NCBI RefSeq assembly: GCF_003001935.1
Contig: NZ_PVNG01000002.1
Span: forward strand, 248,001 to 312,000
Length of the DNA stretch: 64,000 bases
Reading direction: 5' to 3'
DNA from: Nonomuraea fuscirosea
GTDB taxonomy: Bacteria; Actinomycetota; Actinomycetes; Streptosporangiales; Streptosporangiaceae
A program made the position numbers and the translations under genes. Positions 17,135-25,258 of this stretch are shown here, piece after piece. The notes under the pieces were generated by a model that did no database searches, had not been told where the DNA came from, and worked only from the letters and a program-made list of their open reading frames with translations. Within the stretch, counting starts at the first letter, position 1; the number at the start of each line of letters is the position of its first letter.

Positions 17135-17785
17135 ATGTGGCAGTCCTCGAACGACGTCGTGCTGATCTCCGACCCGCGTGTGACCTCGATCCCCGTGCGC
17201 GAAAGCGGCGAACCGCTGGCCGACGTGCGCGGGCGGCTGCGGGTGGACTCCCGGCTGGCCGACGAGCGCGGCGCCTACGCCCACCTGCGGGCCGGGGTGC
17301 TGAGCCGGCTGGAGCACGCCCAGAGTCTGCTGCCCGACGGCTACCACCTGCTGATCGTCGAGGGTTACCGGCCCGTCGCCACGCAGCGCCGGATCTTCGA
17401 CGAATACCGTGCCACCCTCACCGGGCTGACGCCCGAGGAGTCGTACGTGGCGGCCAGCCGTTACGTCTCCCCGGTCGAGGTCGCCCCGCACACCGCCGGC
17501 GCGGCGGTCGACCTGACCCTGTGCTCGCCCGACGGCGTCGAGTACGACATGGGCACCCAGGTCAACGACAACCCCGAGCAGAGCGACGGCGCCTGCTACA
17601 CCGCCGCCCCCGCCATCTCCGACGACGCCCGCGCCCACCGCAAGCTGCTGGCCGCCGCCCTGGAGCCCGCCGGGCTGGTCAACTACCCCACCGAGTGGTG
17701 GCACTGGTCGTACGGGGACCGTTACTGGGCGATGTCCACGCAGGCAGAGCACGCGCTGTACGGCCCCGTGGAATTTACCGTCTGA
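17135..17785 (+). CDS. VanX-like D-alanyl-D-alanine dipeptidase (peptidase M15D)
   Basis: The roughly 216-residue protein has the M15D motifs EGYRP, APHTAGAAVDL (zinc His and Asp) and EWWHW (catalytic Glu and zinc His). These enzymes cut D-Ala-D-Ala, either for wall recycling or in glycopeptide resistance. No vanA or vanH partner is nearby, which argues for a wall-peptide recycling role. No signal peptide is evident, so it is probably cytoplasmic. The start is taken as ATG 17135; a TTG at 17129 is also possible. It lies 12 bp after ROK copy 2 and is likely co-transcribed, linking it to the NagZ sugar locus. Confidence 0.87.
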   Translation: MWQSSNDVVLISDPRVTSIPVRESGEPLADVRGRLRVDSRLADERGAYAHLRAGVLSRLEHAQSLLPDGYHLLIVEGYRPVATQRRIFDEYRATLTGLTPEESYVAASRYVSPVEVAPHTAGAAVDLTLCSPDGVEYDMGTQVNDNPEQSDGACYTAAPAISDDARAHRKLLAAALEPAGLVNYPTEWWHWSYGDRYWAMSTQAEHALYGPVEFTV

Positions 17786-17872
17786 CACCGCTCAGTCGAA
17801 AGGTTTTCCGACGGGTGTGGGACGGGCACAACCTGAGGCGGAGACTGTGGACTCCCCCAGTGAGGTGCCGGC

Positions 17873-18958
17873 ATGGTTCCGCTCATCGGGATCGAAGAGG
17901 AATACCTCATCGTTGATCCCCGCACCCGCCACGTGGCTCCCCGAGCGGCCGAGGTCCTGGCCGCCGCGACCGACGTGCTGGACGTGGTGCAAGAAATCAC
18001 CAGATTCCAGGTGGAGGCTCGTACACCGCCCTCCGCCGACCTCAGCGAGCTGGGCTCCCAGCTCCGCGCGGCACGTAAGGAGGTGGCGAGCGCGGCCCGC
18101 TCGTGCGGGCTGGCCGTCGTCGCGAGCGGCATCCCGGTCCTGGGCACCGTGATGCCCTCACCGCTCACCGACGACGACCGTTATCTGCAGGGCAGGGCCC
18201 TCTACCGGGCCCTCCAGGACGAGATCAGCATCTGCGCCCTGCACGTGCACGTGGACGTGCCCGACCCCGAGCACGCCGTCTACGTGGGCAATCACCTGCG
18301 GCCGTGGCTGCCGACGCTGATCGCGCTGGCCGCCAACTCGCCGTTCTTCGTGGGCCGCGACACCGGCTACGCGTCGTGGCGGGTGATCAGCTGGGGCCGC
18401 TGGCCGGTCTCCGGCGCGCCGCCCTACTTCGGCTCGTTCGGCGACTACGAGCTCGCCCTCCAGGCGCTGGCGGAGTCGGGCGCGCTGCTCGACGCCAAGA
18501 CCGTCTACTGGGACGCGCGCCCGTCGCCGCGCCTGCCCACCGTGGAGATCAGGGTGGCCGACGTGCCGCTCGACGTGGCCGACAGCCTCACCCTGATCGG
18601 GCTGATCAGGGCGCTCGTCGTCACCGCGCTGACCGCTGTCCGGCGAGGGGACCGTGGTCTGCCGATTCCGGCCGAGGTGCTGCGCGCCGCCTACTGGCGG
18701 GCCGCCCGCGACGGGCTGCGCGGCGACAGCCTCGACGTACGGCACGGCACGCTGGTCCCGGCGGCGGTGATGGCCGGGCGGCTGCTGGAGCACGTCCGCC
18801 CGGCGCTGGCGCAGGCCGGTGACCTGACCTTCATCCAGGAGGGCCTCGACCGGTTGCTGCGCAAGGGGTCGGGGGCCATGCGCCAGCGCAGGGCGTACGA
18901 GAGGGGCAACGACCTGGCCGAGGTGGTGGACGACCTCATCGAGGCCACCGTCGCCTGA
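17873..18958 (+). CDS. YbdK-family carboxylate-amine ligase (GCS2 type)
   Basis: A 361-residue ATP-grasp-like glutamate-cysteine ligase family-2 protein. The N-terminal LIGIEEEYLIVDP, the ALHVHVDVPD core and VEIRVADV (metal/nucleotide site) are typical. Family members make gamma-glutamyl bonds, with weak glutamate-cysteine ligase activity reported for E. coli YbdK; the natural substrate here is unknown. It lies 87 bp after the dipeptidase and is convergent with the tauE/ggt operon, whose gamma-glutamyltransferase acts on the same bond type. Confidence 0.85.
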   Translation: MVPLIGIEEEYLIVDPRTRHVAPRAAEVLAAATDVLDVVQEITRFQVEARTPPSADLSELGSQLRAARKEVASAARSCGLAVVASGIPVLGTVMPSPLTDDDRYLQGRALYRALQDEISICALHVHVDVPDPEHAVYVGNHLRPWLPTLIALAANSPFFVGRDTGYASWRVISWGRWPVSGAPPYFGSFGDYELALQALAESGALLDAKTVYWDARPSPRLPTVEIRVADVPLDVADSLTLIGLIRALVVTALTAVRRGDRGLPIPAEVLRAAYWRAARDGLRGDSLDVRHGTLVPAAVMAGRLLEHVRPALAQAGDLTFIQEGLDRLLRKGSGAMRQRRAYERGNDLAEVVDDLIEATVA

Positions 18959-18985
18959 ACCCACCCAGGTGGCGGGCGCGCTCGC

Positions 18986-19732
18986 TCAGCGCAGCGCGAG
19001 GGCGGCCGCCACGCCCAGGCCGAACGCGACGACCACGCCGCGCAGCACCTTGGGCGGCATGAGCCTGGCCAGGCGGGTGCCGAGCAGCCCGCCCGCCAGG
19101 CTGGCCGGCGCGATCACCGCCACGGCCCGCCAGTTCACGGGGCCGAACAGCGAGAAGGCGACGACCGAGACCGAGCTGACGACCAGCGACAGCACGGCCC
19201 GCACGGCGTTCACGCGATGCAGGTTGTCGTGCAGGAACATGCCGAGCACGGTCAGCAGCACCACGCCCATCCCGCCGTTGAAGTAGGCCCCGTAGCATCC
19301 GCCGAGGAACACCCCGGCGTACACCAGCCGGCTGACCGGTTCGTCGGCCTCGCCCCCGAAGAGCCGGCGCAGCCACGGCTGCGCCAGCAGCGCGAGGCTG
19401 GCGAAGGCCACCAGCCACGGCACCATCGACTCGAACAGCTTGCCCGGCGTGAGCAGCAGCAGCGAGCTGCCCACGCACGCCCCCAGCACCGCGGTGAGCG
19501 ACAGGCTCGTCGTCCTGCTCCGCTGGCCGCGCAGCTCCTTGCGGTAGCCCACCGCGCCGCCCACGTAGCCCGGCCAGAGCGCCACCGCGTTGGTCACGGT
19601 GGCGGTCAGGCCGGGCAGTCCCAGCGCCAGCAGGGCGGGGAAGGAGACGAGCGTTCCTCCCCCGGCCAGGGCGTTCACCACGCCGGCCAGCAGGCCGGCT
19701 CCTACCAGGAAGAGCAGATCGGTGGCCGTCAT
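18986..19732 (-). CDS. TauE/SafE-family membrane exporter
   Basis: A 248-residue polytopic protein with about eight hydrophobic helices and duplicated TauE/SafE motifs, including GAGLLAGVVNALAGGGT at the N-terminus. The family moves sulfite, sulfoacetate or other anions across the membrane. It is the last gene of the peptide-import operon, and its ATG overlaps the stop of the gamma-glutamyltransferase gene by four bases. That link suggests disposal of a sulfur-containing product after import and cleavage of gamma-glutamyl peptides, but no direct evidence fixes the substrate. Confidence 0.88.
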   Translation of the reverse strand: MTATDLLFLVGAGLLAGVVNALAGGGTLVSFPALLALGLPGLTATVTNAVALWPGYVGGAVGYRKELRGQRSRTTSLSLTAVLGACVGSSLLLLTPGKLFESMVPWLVAFASLALLAQPWLRRLFGGEADEPVSRLVYAGVFLGGCYGAYFNGGMGVVLLTVLGMFLHDNLHRVNAVRAVLSLVVSSVSVVAFSLFGPVNWRAVAVIAPASLAGGLLGTRLARLMPPKVLRGVVVAFGLGVAAALALR

Positions 19733-21522
19733 CGGCCGGCTGCGTAGCCCTGGGCGCCACGCGGGTTGGCGGCGGCCTTGAGGAAGGCGCCGTCACGCGC
19801 GACCGCGCTGAGCCGGCCGAGCGCCCACGCGCCCGCCGTCTCGACCTCGTGCCCGCGCCGCCGCAGCTCCGCGATGACGCCCGCGTCCACCCGGTCCTCG
19901 ACGTGCATGACGCCGGGACGGGACGCGCGCGGGAAGAACGAGCTGGGGAAGTGCTCGGAGTGGAACATGGGGGCGTCGATGGCCTCCTGGAGGTTCAGCC
20001 CGCCGTGGACGATCGACAGGAAGAAGTTCACGCTCCACTGGTCCTGCTGGTCGCCGCCGGGAGTACCGAACGCCAGCCACGGCCTGCCGTCCCGCAGCGC
20101 GAACGACGGCGACAGCGTGGTGCGCGGGCGCGTGCCCGGCCGCAGCGCCGTGGCCACGCCCTCCTGCAGCCAGAACATCTGAGCCCGCGTGCCCAGGCAG
20201 AAGCCCAGCGCGGGAATGGTCGGCGAGCTCTGCAGCCAGCCGCCGCTGGGCGTGGCCGACACCATGTTGCCCCACCGGTCCACGACGTCGATGTGACACG
20301 TGTCACCCTTGACCATGCCGTCCCGCGCCACGGTCGGCTCGCCCACGCCCTGCGGCTTGCGCGAGCCCGACAGGCCGGGCGCGTCGCTCGCCGTGCCCGG
20401 CTCGGGGAAGACGGGCAGCCGGGGCGTGCGCCCGCCGGGCGCGCCCGGCCGCAGCTCCAGGCTGGCCCGCGCGCCGATCAGCCGCCGCCGCTCGGCGTTG
20501 TACGCCGGGCTGAGCAGGTCGTCCATGGGCACGTCGGTGTCGCCGTACCAGGCCTCGCGGTCGGCGAAGGCCAGCTTTGCGGCCTCGGTCACCGTGTGCA
20601 GGTAGTCGGCGCCGAGGAAGTCCATCGCGTCCAGGTCGAACCCGTCGAGCAGGGCCAGCTGCTGCAGGAAGACCGGCCCCTGGCCCCACGGCCCCGTCTT
20701 GGCCACCGTGTGACCGCGGTAGTCGAAGGTGGCCGGCTCCTCCACCGAGGCCGCCCAGCCGGCCAGGTCGTCGCCGGTCAGCAGGCCGCCGTGCACCTCG
20801 CCCGAGCTGTCCCGCCAGGCCGTGGTGGCGCTGAACTCGGCGATCGCCTCGGCGACGAAGCCCTCGTACCAGGTCTTCCTGGCGGCCTCGATCTGGCCCT
20901 CACGGGTGCCGGAGGCCGACTCGGCCTCGGCGATCACCCGCCGGTAGGTGGCGGCCAGCACCGGGTTGGCCAGCTTGGCGCCGGGCTCGGGCACGTTTCC
21001 GCCGGGCAGCCAGGTCGCCGCCGACGTCGGCCAGTCCTCCTCGAACAGGGTGCGCACCGACTCGATCGTGGCCGCGATCCGCTCCAGCACCGGCACGCCG
21101 TGCTCGGCGTAGTGGATCGCCGGGGCCAGCACGTCGGCCAGGGACCAGGTGCCCCAGCGCTCCAGCATCAGCATCCAGCCGCCGAACGCCCCCGGCACCG
21201 TCGCCGCCAGCAGCCCGGTGCCGGGCACGACGTCCAGGCCGAGCTCGGTGAAGCGCTCGATGGTGGCCGCCGCTGGGGCCACGCCCTGCCCGCACACGAC
21301 CGACACCTTCTGCTCGGCCTCGTTCCACAGCAGGATCGGCACCTCGCCGCCGGGGCCGTTCAGATGCGGCTCGGCGACCTGCAGCACGAACCCGGCGGCC
21401 ACCGCGGCGTCGAAGGCGTTGCCGCCGCGTTCCAGCACACCCATGCCGGTGGCCGAGGCCAGCCAGTGCGTACCGGCGACCATGCCGAAGTCGCCCTTCA
21501 GCTCGGGCCTGGTGGTGAACAA
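19729..21522 (-). CDS. ggt: Gamma-glutamyltransferase family protein
   Basis: About 597 residues from a TTG start at 21522, chosen because GAAGGAG lies six bases upstream and because it follows the upstream ABC gene; a much longer open frame would run back through that gene. The family fold is clear: GGNAFDAAVAAGFVLQV, the autoprocessing/catalytic threonine in KGDTCHIDVVD (about residue 408), and SATPSGGW. No signal peptide is visible, so it appears cytoplasmic, unlike secreted GGTs, and may be a gamma-glutamyl-peptide or acyl-linked hydrolase acting on imported substrate. It sits between the peptide-ABC genes and the TauE exporter. Confidence 0.87.
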   Translation of the reverse strand: MFTTRPELKGDFGMVAGTHWLASATGMGVLERGGNAFDAAVAAGFVLQVAEPHLNGPGGEVPILLWNEAEQKVSVVCGQGVAPAAATIERFTELGLDVVPGTGLLAATVPGAFGGWMLMLERWGTWSLADVLAPAIHYAEHGVPVLERIAATIESVRTLFEEDWPTSAATWLPGGNVPEPGAKLANPVLAATYRRVIAEAESASGTREGQIEAARKTWYEGFVAEAIAEFSATTAWRDSSGEVHGGLLTGDDLAGWAASVEEPATFDYRGHTVAKTGPWGQGPVFLQQLALLDGFDLDAMDFLGADYLHTVTEAAKLAFADREAWYGDTDVPMDDLLSPAYNAERRRLIGARASLELRPGAPGGRTPRLPVFPEPGTASDAPGLSGSRKPQGVGEPTVARDGMVKGDTCHIDVVDRWGNMVSATPSGGWLQSSPTIPALGFCLGTRAQMFWLQEGVATALRPGTRPRTTLSPSFALRDGRPWLAFGTPGGDQQDQWSVNFFLSIVHGGLNLQEAIDAPMFHSEHFPSSFFPRASRPGVMHVEDRVDAGVIAELRRRGHEVETAGAWALGRLSAVARDGAFLKAAANPRGAQGYAAGR

Positions 21523-21533
21523 ACTCGCTCCTT

Positions 21534-22502
21534 CTATAGGGGTGCGGCCGCGTCGGGGACGCGGTCCGCCGTAACCAGGTGGCAGGCGGCCGGATGGCCC
21601 GCGCCACGTGGGTCGGTCAAGGCAGGCTCGGTGCTGCGGCACTCGTCGTACGCCAGCGGGCAGCGCGTGTGGAAGCGGCAGCCGGCCGGCGGGTCCACCG
21701 GGCTCGGCACGTCGCCGCCGAGCACGATCCTGCGCCGCTCCCGCTGCCTGACCGGATCGGCCACGGGCGCGGCCGACAGCAGGGCCTGCGTGTACGGATG
21801 CCGCGGCTGCGCGAAGATCTCGGCCGTCGGCCCCGACTCGACGATCCGGCCCAGGTACATGACCGCGATCCGGTCGGCCAGGAACTCCACGACCGACAGG
21901 TCATGGGTGATGAACAGGCACGAGAAGCCCATGTCCCGCTGCAGGTCGGTGATCAGGTTGAGCACCGACGCCTGCACGGAGACGTCCAGTGCCGACACCG
22001 GCTCGTCCGCCACGACCAGTTTGGGCTCCAGGATCAGGGCCCTGGCCAGGCCGACCCGCTGCCGCTGCCCGCCGGACAGTTCGTGCGGGTAGCGCTTGCG
22101 CATCTCCTGCCGCAGCCCGACCTTCTCCAGCATGGCCGCCACGCGCCCGGCCGTCTCGCGCCGGTCGCACACCTTGTGCCGCAGCAGCGGCTCGCCGACG
22201 ATCTGCTCGATCGAGAAGCGCGGGTTGAGCGAGGAGAACGGGTCCTGGAAGACCATGTGGACGTCGCGGCGCAGCGGGCGCATGGCCCGGCGCGACAGGT
22301 GGGTGATGTCCGTGCCGTTCAGCTCGATCGAGCCCGAGGTGGGCTCGGTCAGCCGCAGCACGCACTTGCCCACCGTGGACTTGCCGCTGCCCGACTCGCC
22401 GACCAGGCCGAGCACCTCGCCCTGGCCGATCTCCAGCGACAGGCCGTCCACGGCGCGTACCGGGCCGTAGTGCTTGACCAGGTTGTCGATCCGCAGGATC
22501 AC
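21534..22502 (-). CDS. Peptide ABC transporter ATP-binding protein, OppF/DppF type
   Basis: A 322-residue ATPase with Walker A GESGSGKST, signature LSGGQRQRVGLARA and Walker B VVADEPVSALD, plus the C-terminal oligopeptide_ABC extension with cysteines (CRFHTRCPLAYDEC) typical of Opp/Dpp ATPases. It pairs with the OppD-type ATPase. Its start overlaps the upstream gene by four bases, and the ggt start codon follows 11 bases after its stop. Confidence 0.94.
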   Translation of the reverse strand: MILRIDNLVKHYGPVRAVDGLSLEIGQGEVLGLVGESGSGKSTVGKCVLRLTEPTSGSIELNGTDITHLSRRAMRPLRRDVHMVFQDPFSSLNPRFSIEQIVGEPLLRHKVCDRRETAGRVAAMLEKVGLRQEMRKRYPHELSGGQRQRVGLARALILEPKLVVADEPVSALDVSVQASVLNLITDLQRDMGFSCLFITHDLSVVEFLADRIAVMYLGRIVESGPTAEIFAQPRHPYTQALLSAAPVADPVRQRERRRIVLGGDVPSPVDPPAGCRFHTRCPLAYDECRSTEPALTDPRGAGHPAACHLVTADRVPDAAAPL

Positions 22503-23464
22503 TTCCCGCCTCCCGGGTGGAAACAGGCCGCCAGGTGACGGTCGGCCTGGCGTTCGAGCGGTGGCCTGGACAGCCGGCAGTCGTCCTGGGCGCGCGGGCA
22601 GCGGTCATGGAAGGCGCACTCGTCGGGGTCCGACATCGGCGAGGGCACCATGCCGGGGATCTCCGCCAGCCGCCCGTTCACCGCCGCCGACGGCAGCGCC
22701 TTCATCAACCCCAGCGTGTACGGGTGCCGCGGTTCGGCGAACAACTGCGCCACCGGCGCCTGCTCGACGGCGCGGCCCGCGTACATGACCACGGCGCGGT
22801 CGGCGATGTCGGCCACCACGCCCAGGTCGTGCGTGATGAGGATGATCGCGGTGCCCAGCCGGTCCCGCAGGTCGCGGAAGACGTCCAGCACCCCGGCCTG
22901 GATCGTCACGTCGAGCGCCGTGGTGGGCTCGTCGGCGATCAGCACCCGCGGCGAGCAGGCCACCGCGATGGCGATCATCACCCGCTGCCGCATGCCGCCG
23001 GAGAGCTGGTGCGGGTACTCCTTCATCCTGCGCCCCGGCGCCGGGATGCCGACCAGCTCCAGCAGCTCCTCCGCCCGCTTGGCGGCGCCCTGCCGGGACA
23101 GGCCCTCGTGCCGGCGCAGCACCTCGGCGATCTGGTAGCCGACGGTGAACGACGGGTTCAGCGAGGTCATCGGCTCCTGGAAGACGACCGAGACCGTCTT
23201 GCCGCGCACCCGCCGCAGCTCCGACTCGGGCAGTGTGGTCAGCTCGCGGCCGTCCAGCTTGATCGAGCCGCTCAGCTCGGTCGTGTCCGGCGGCAGCAGC
23301 CTGGGCACCGACATCGCGGTGACCGACTTGCCGCAGCCCGACTCGCCGCACAGCGCGAGGATCTCGCCCTCGTCCAGGGTGAGCGAGATGTCCCTGACCG
23401 CCTGGACGAGCCCGTCCTCGGTCCGGAAACCGACGCGGAGGTCGGTGATCTCCAGCAGGCTCAT
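22499..23464 (-). CDS. Peptide ABC transporter ATP-binding protein, OppD/DppD type
   Basis: A 321-residue ATPase with Walker A GESGCGKSV, signature LSGGMRQRVMIA and Walker B IADEPTTALD. The C-terminal region holds the cysteine-containing segment (CAFHDRCPRAQDDC) seen in oligopeptide ATPases. It drives the DppB/DppC channel together with the OppF-type subunit. Both ends overlap neighbouring genes by four bases, so it is translationally coupled. Confidence 0.94.
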   Translation of the reverse strand: MSLLEITDLRVGFRTEDGLVQAVRDISLTLDEGEILALCGESGCGKSVTAMSVPRLLPPDTTELSGSIKLDGRELTTLPESELRRVRGKTVSVVFQEPMTSLNPSFTVGYQIAEVLRRHEGLSRQGAAKRAEELLELVGIPAPGRRMKEYPHQLSGGMRQRVMIAIAVACSPRVLIADEPTTALDVTIQAGVLDVFRDLRDRLGTAIILITHDLGVVADIADRAVVMYAGRAVEQAPVAQLFAEPRHPYTLGLMKALPSAAVNGRLAEIPGMVPSPMSDPDECAFHDRCPRAQDDCRLSRPPLERQADRHLAACFHPGGGK

Positions 23465-24306
23465 CGGGCGCTCCTCGGATCCAGTACGTCACGCAGCCCG
23501 TCGCCGAGCAGGTTGAAGCCCAGGGTGGCCAGCGCGATCATCAGCCCGGGCCAGATGGCCAGCCAGGGCGCGTCGCTCAGGTACTGCTGCGCGGTCGTCA
23601 GCATCACGCCCCACGACGGGGTCGGCGGCTGCACGCCCAGGCCCAGGAACGACAGCGTGGACTCGCCGATGATCGCCGCCGGGATCGCCACCGTGGCCTG
23701 CACGATGAGAGGGCTGGCGCAGTTCGGCAGCACGTATCTGAAGATGATGTGCCCGTCGCCCGCGCCGTCGGCGATGGCCGCGGCCACGTAGTCCATCTCC
23801 CTGACCGCCAGCACCTCGCCGCGGGTGATCCGGATGACGGCGGGCAGCTGGGCGAAGCCCAGTGCCAGCACCACGCCCTTCAGCGAGGGCCCGATGATCG
23901 CCGCCAGGCCGACCGCGAAGACCAGGAACGGGAAGGCCAGCGTCACGTCCACCAGCCGCATCACGATCGGGTCCAGCCAGCGCCGGTAGAACCCGGCGAC
24001 CAGCCCGATCGGGATGCCGATGGCCATCGCCAGCAGCGTGGACAGCACGCCCGCCTGCAGCGAGACCTGCGCGCCGTGCGCGATCCTGGCCAGGGCGTCC
24101 CGGCCCAGGTCGTCGGTGCCCATCGGGTGCGCGCCCGACGGGGGAGCGAGGGTGGCCATGTAGTCCTGTGCGGCCGGGTCGCCGGTGACCAGGGGGCCCG
24201 CCAGCGCCAGCAGCACGAACGCGATCACCAGCACCAGGCCGGCCATCGGCATGGGCCTGCGCCGGAAGCGCCGCCACAGCCGCGTCCTTCTCATCACCTC
24301 AGTCAT
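23461..24306 (-). CDS. Peptide ABC transporter permease, DppC type
   Basis: A 281-residue permease with a basic N-terminal tail and six helices. The DppC/OppC family signature region (HPMGTDDLGRDALARIAHGA) follows the first membrane helix, and the EAA loop appears later as AAAIADGAGDGHIIFRYVLP. It overlaps the DppB-type gene upstream by eight bases and the OppD-type gene downstream by four. Confidence 0.94.
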   Translation of the reverse strand: MTEVMRRTRLWRRFRRRPMPMAGLVLVIAFVLLALAGPLVTGDPAAQDYMATLAPPSGAHPMGTDDLGRDALARIAHGAQVSLQAGVLSTLLAMAIGIPIGLVAGFYRRWLDPIVMRLVDVTLAFPFLVFAVGLAAIIGPSLKGVVLALGFAQLPAVIRITRGEVLAVREMDYVAAAIADGAGDGHIIFRYVLPNCASPLIVQATVAIPAAIIGESTLSFLGLGVQPPTPSWGVMLTTAQQYLSDAPWLAIWPGLMIALATLGFNLLGDGLRDVLDPRSAR

Positions 24307-25258
24307 GGCCGCCTCCAGAGAGCCGGATCCGCGGGTTGAGGAAGGCGTAGGCGATGTCGACCAGCAGGTTGACCACCACGTAGCCGACCACCGTGACCAG
24401 CACGACCGCCTGGATGACGGGGTAGTTCCTGGTCAGGACCGCGTCCACGGTGAGCTTGCCGAACCCCGGGATGACGAAGATCTGCTCGGTCACCACCGCG
24501 CCGCTGATCAGCGCGCCCAGTTGCAGGCCCAGCACGGTCACCACGGTCGTCAGGCTGTTGCGCAGCGCGTGCGCGCCGACGACCTTGACCTCCGGCAGGC
24601 CCTTGGACCTGGCGGTCCTGACATAGTCGGCCGACAGCGCGCCCAGCATGGCCGAGCGGGTCTGCCGCATGAGGATCGCCGCGAAGCCGGTGCCGAGCAC
24701 GAGCGCGGGCAGGATCATGCGCTGCAGGTTCTGGCCGGGGTCCTCGGTGAAGGGGACGTAGCCGGAGGCGGGCAGGACCTGCCAGGTCACCGCGAACAGC
24801 AGGATGCCGAGCAGGCCCAGCCAGAAGTGCGGCACCGACAGCCCGGCCAGGCCGAAGCCGGTGGCCACGTAGTCGGCGAACCTGCCGCGCCGCACGGCAG
24901 CGACGATGCCCGCGCCCACGCCGACGATGATCGCGACCAGCATGGCCAGCGCCGACAGCTCCAGCGTCACGGGGATCCGCTCGGCCAGGATGTCGATCAC
25001 CGGGAGCTGGTCCTGCGTCGAGCGGCCGAAGTTGCCGGTGACGGTCTGGACGACGTAGTCCACGTACTGCGCGGGCAGCGGCTTGTCCAGGCCGAACTCG
25101 TGCCGGATGGCCTCGATCGCGGCGGGCGAGGCCTCCTGGCCCGCCATGACCGTGGCCGGGTCCCCGGGCAGCGCCCTGATCCCCAGGAAGATCAGGACGC
25201 TGGACAGGAACAGCACGATCACCGCCGACCCGCAGCGCCGGAGGATGAACCAGAGCAT
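24299..25258 (-). CDS. Peptide ABC transporter permease, DppB type
   Basis: A 319-residue membrane protein starting with the classic DppB/OppB N-terminus (MLWFILRRCGSAV) and containing the conserved ALPGDPA segment and the cytoplasmic YVRTARSKGLPE loop that contacts the ATPase. It forms the channel with the DppC-type partner. Its start codon overlaps the binding-protein stop by one base (TAATG), indicating coupled translation. Confidence 0.95.
   Translation of the reverse strand: MLWFILRRCGSAVIVLFLSSVLIFLGIRALPGDPATVMAGQEASPAAIEAIRHEFGLDKPLPAQYVDYVVQTVTGNFGRSTQDQLPVIDILAERIPVTLELSALAMLVAIIVGVGAGIVAAVRRGRFADYVATGFGLAGLSVPHFWLGLLGILLFAVTWQVLPASGYVPFTEDPGQNLQRMILPALVLGTGFAAILMRQTRSAMLGALSADYVRTARSKGLPEVKVVGAHALRNSLTTVVTVLGLQLGALISGAVVTEQIFVIPGFGKLTVDAVLTRNYPVIQAVVLVTVVGYVVVNLLVDIAYAFLNPRIRLSGGGHD

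Noticed and set aside
17135..17785. Glycopeptide-resistance cluster
   Set aside because: There is a VanX-like gene but no vanH, vanA, vanR or vanS homologue next to it.
15944..17788. A 614-residue frame antisense to ROK copy 2 and the dipeptidase
   Set aside because: Both plus-strand genes have full domains and motifs; the antisense product is His/Arg/Gly-rich without a domain.
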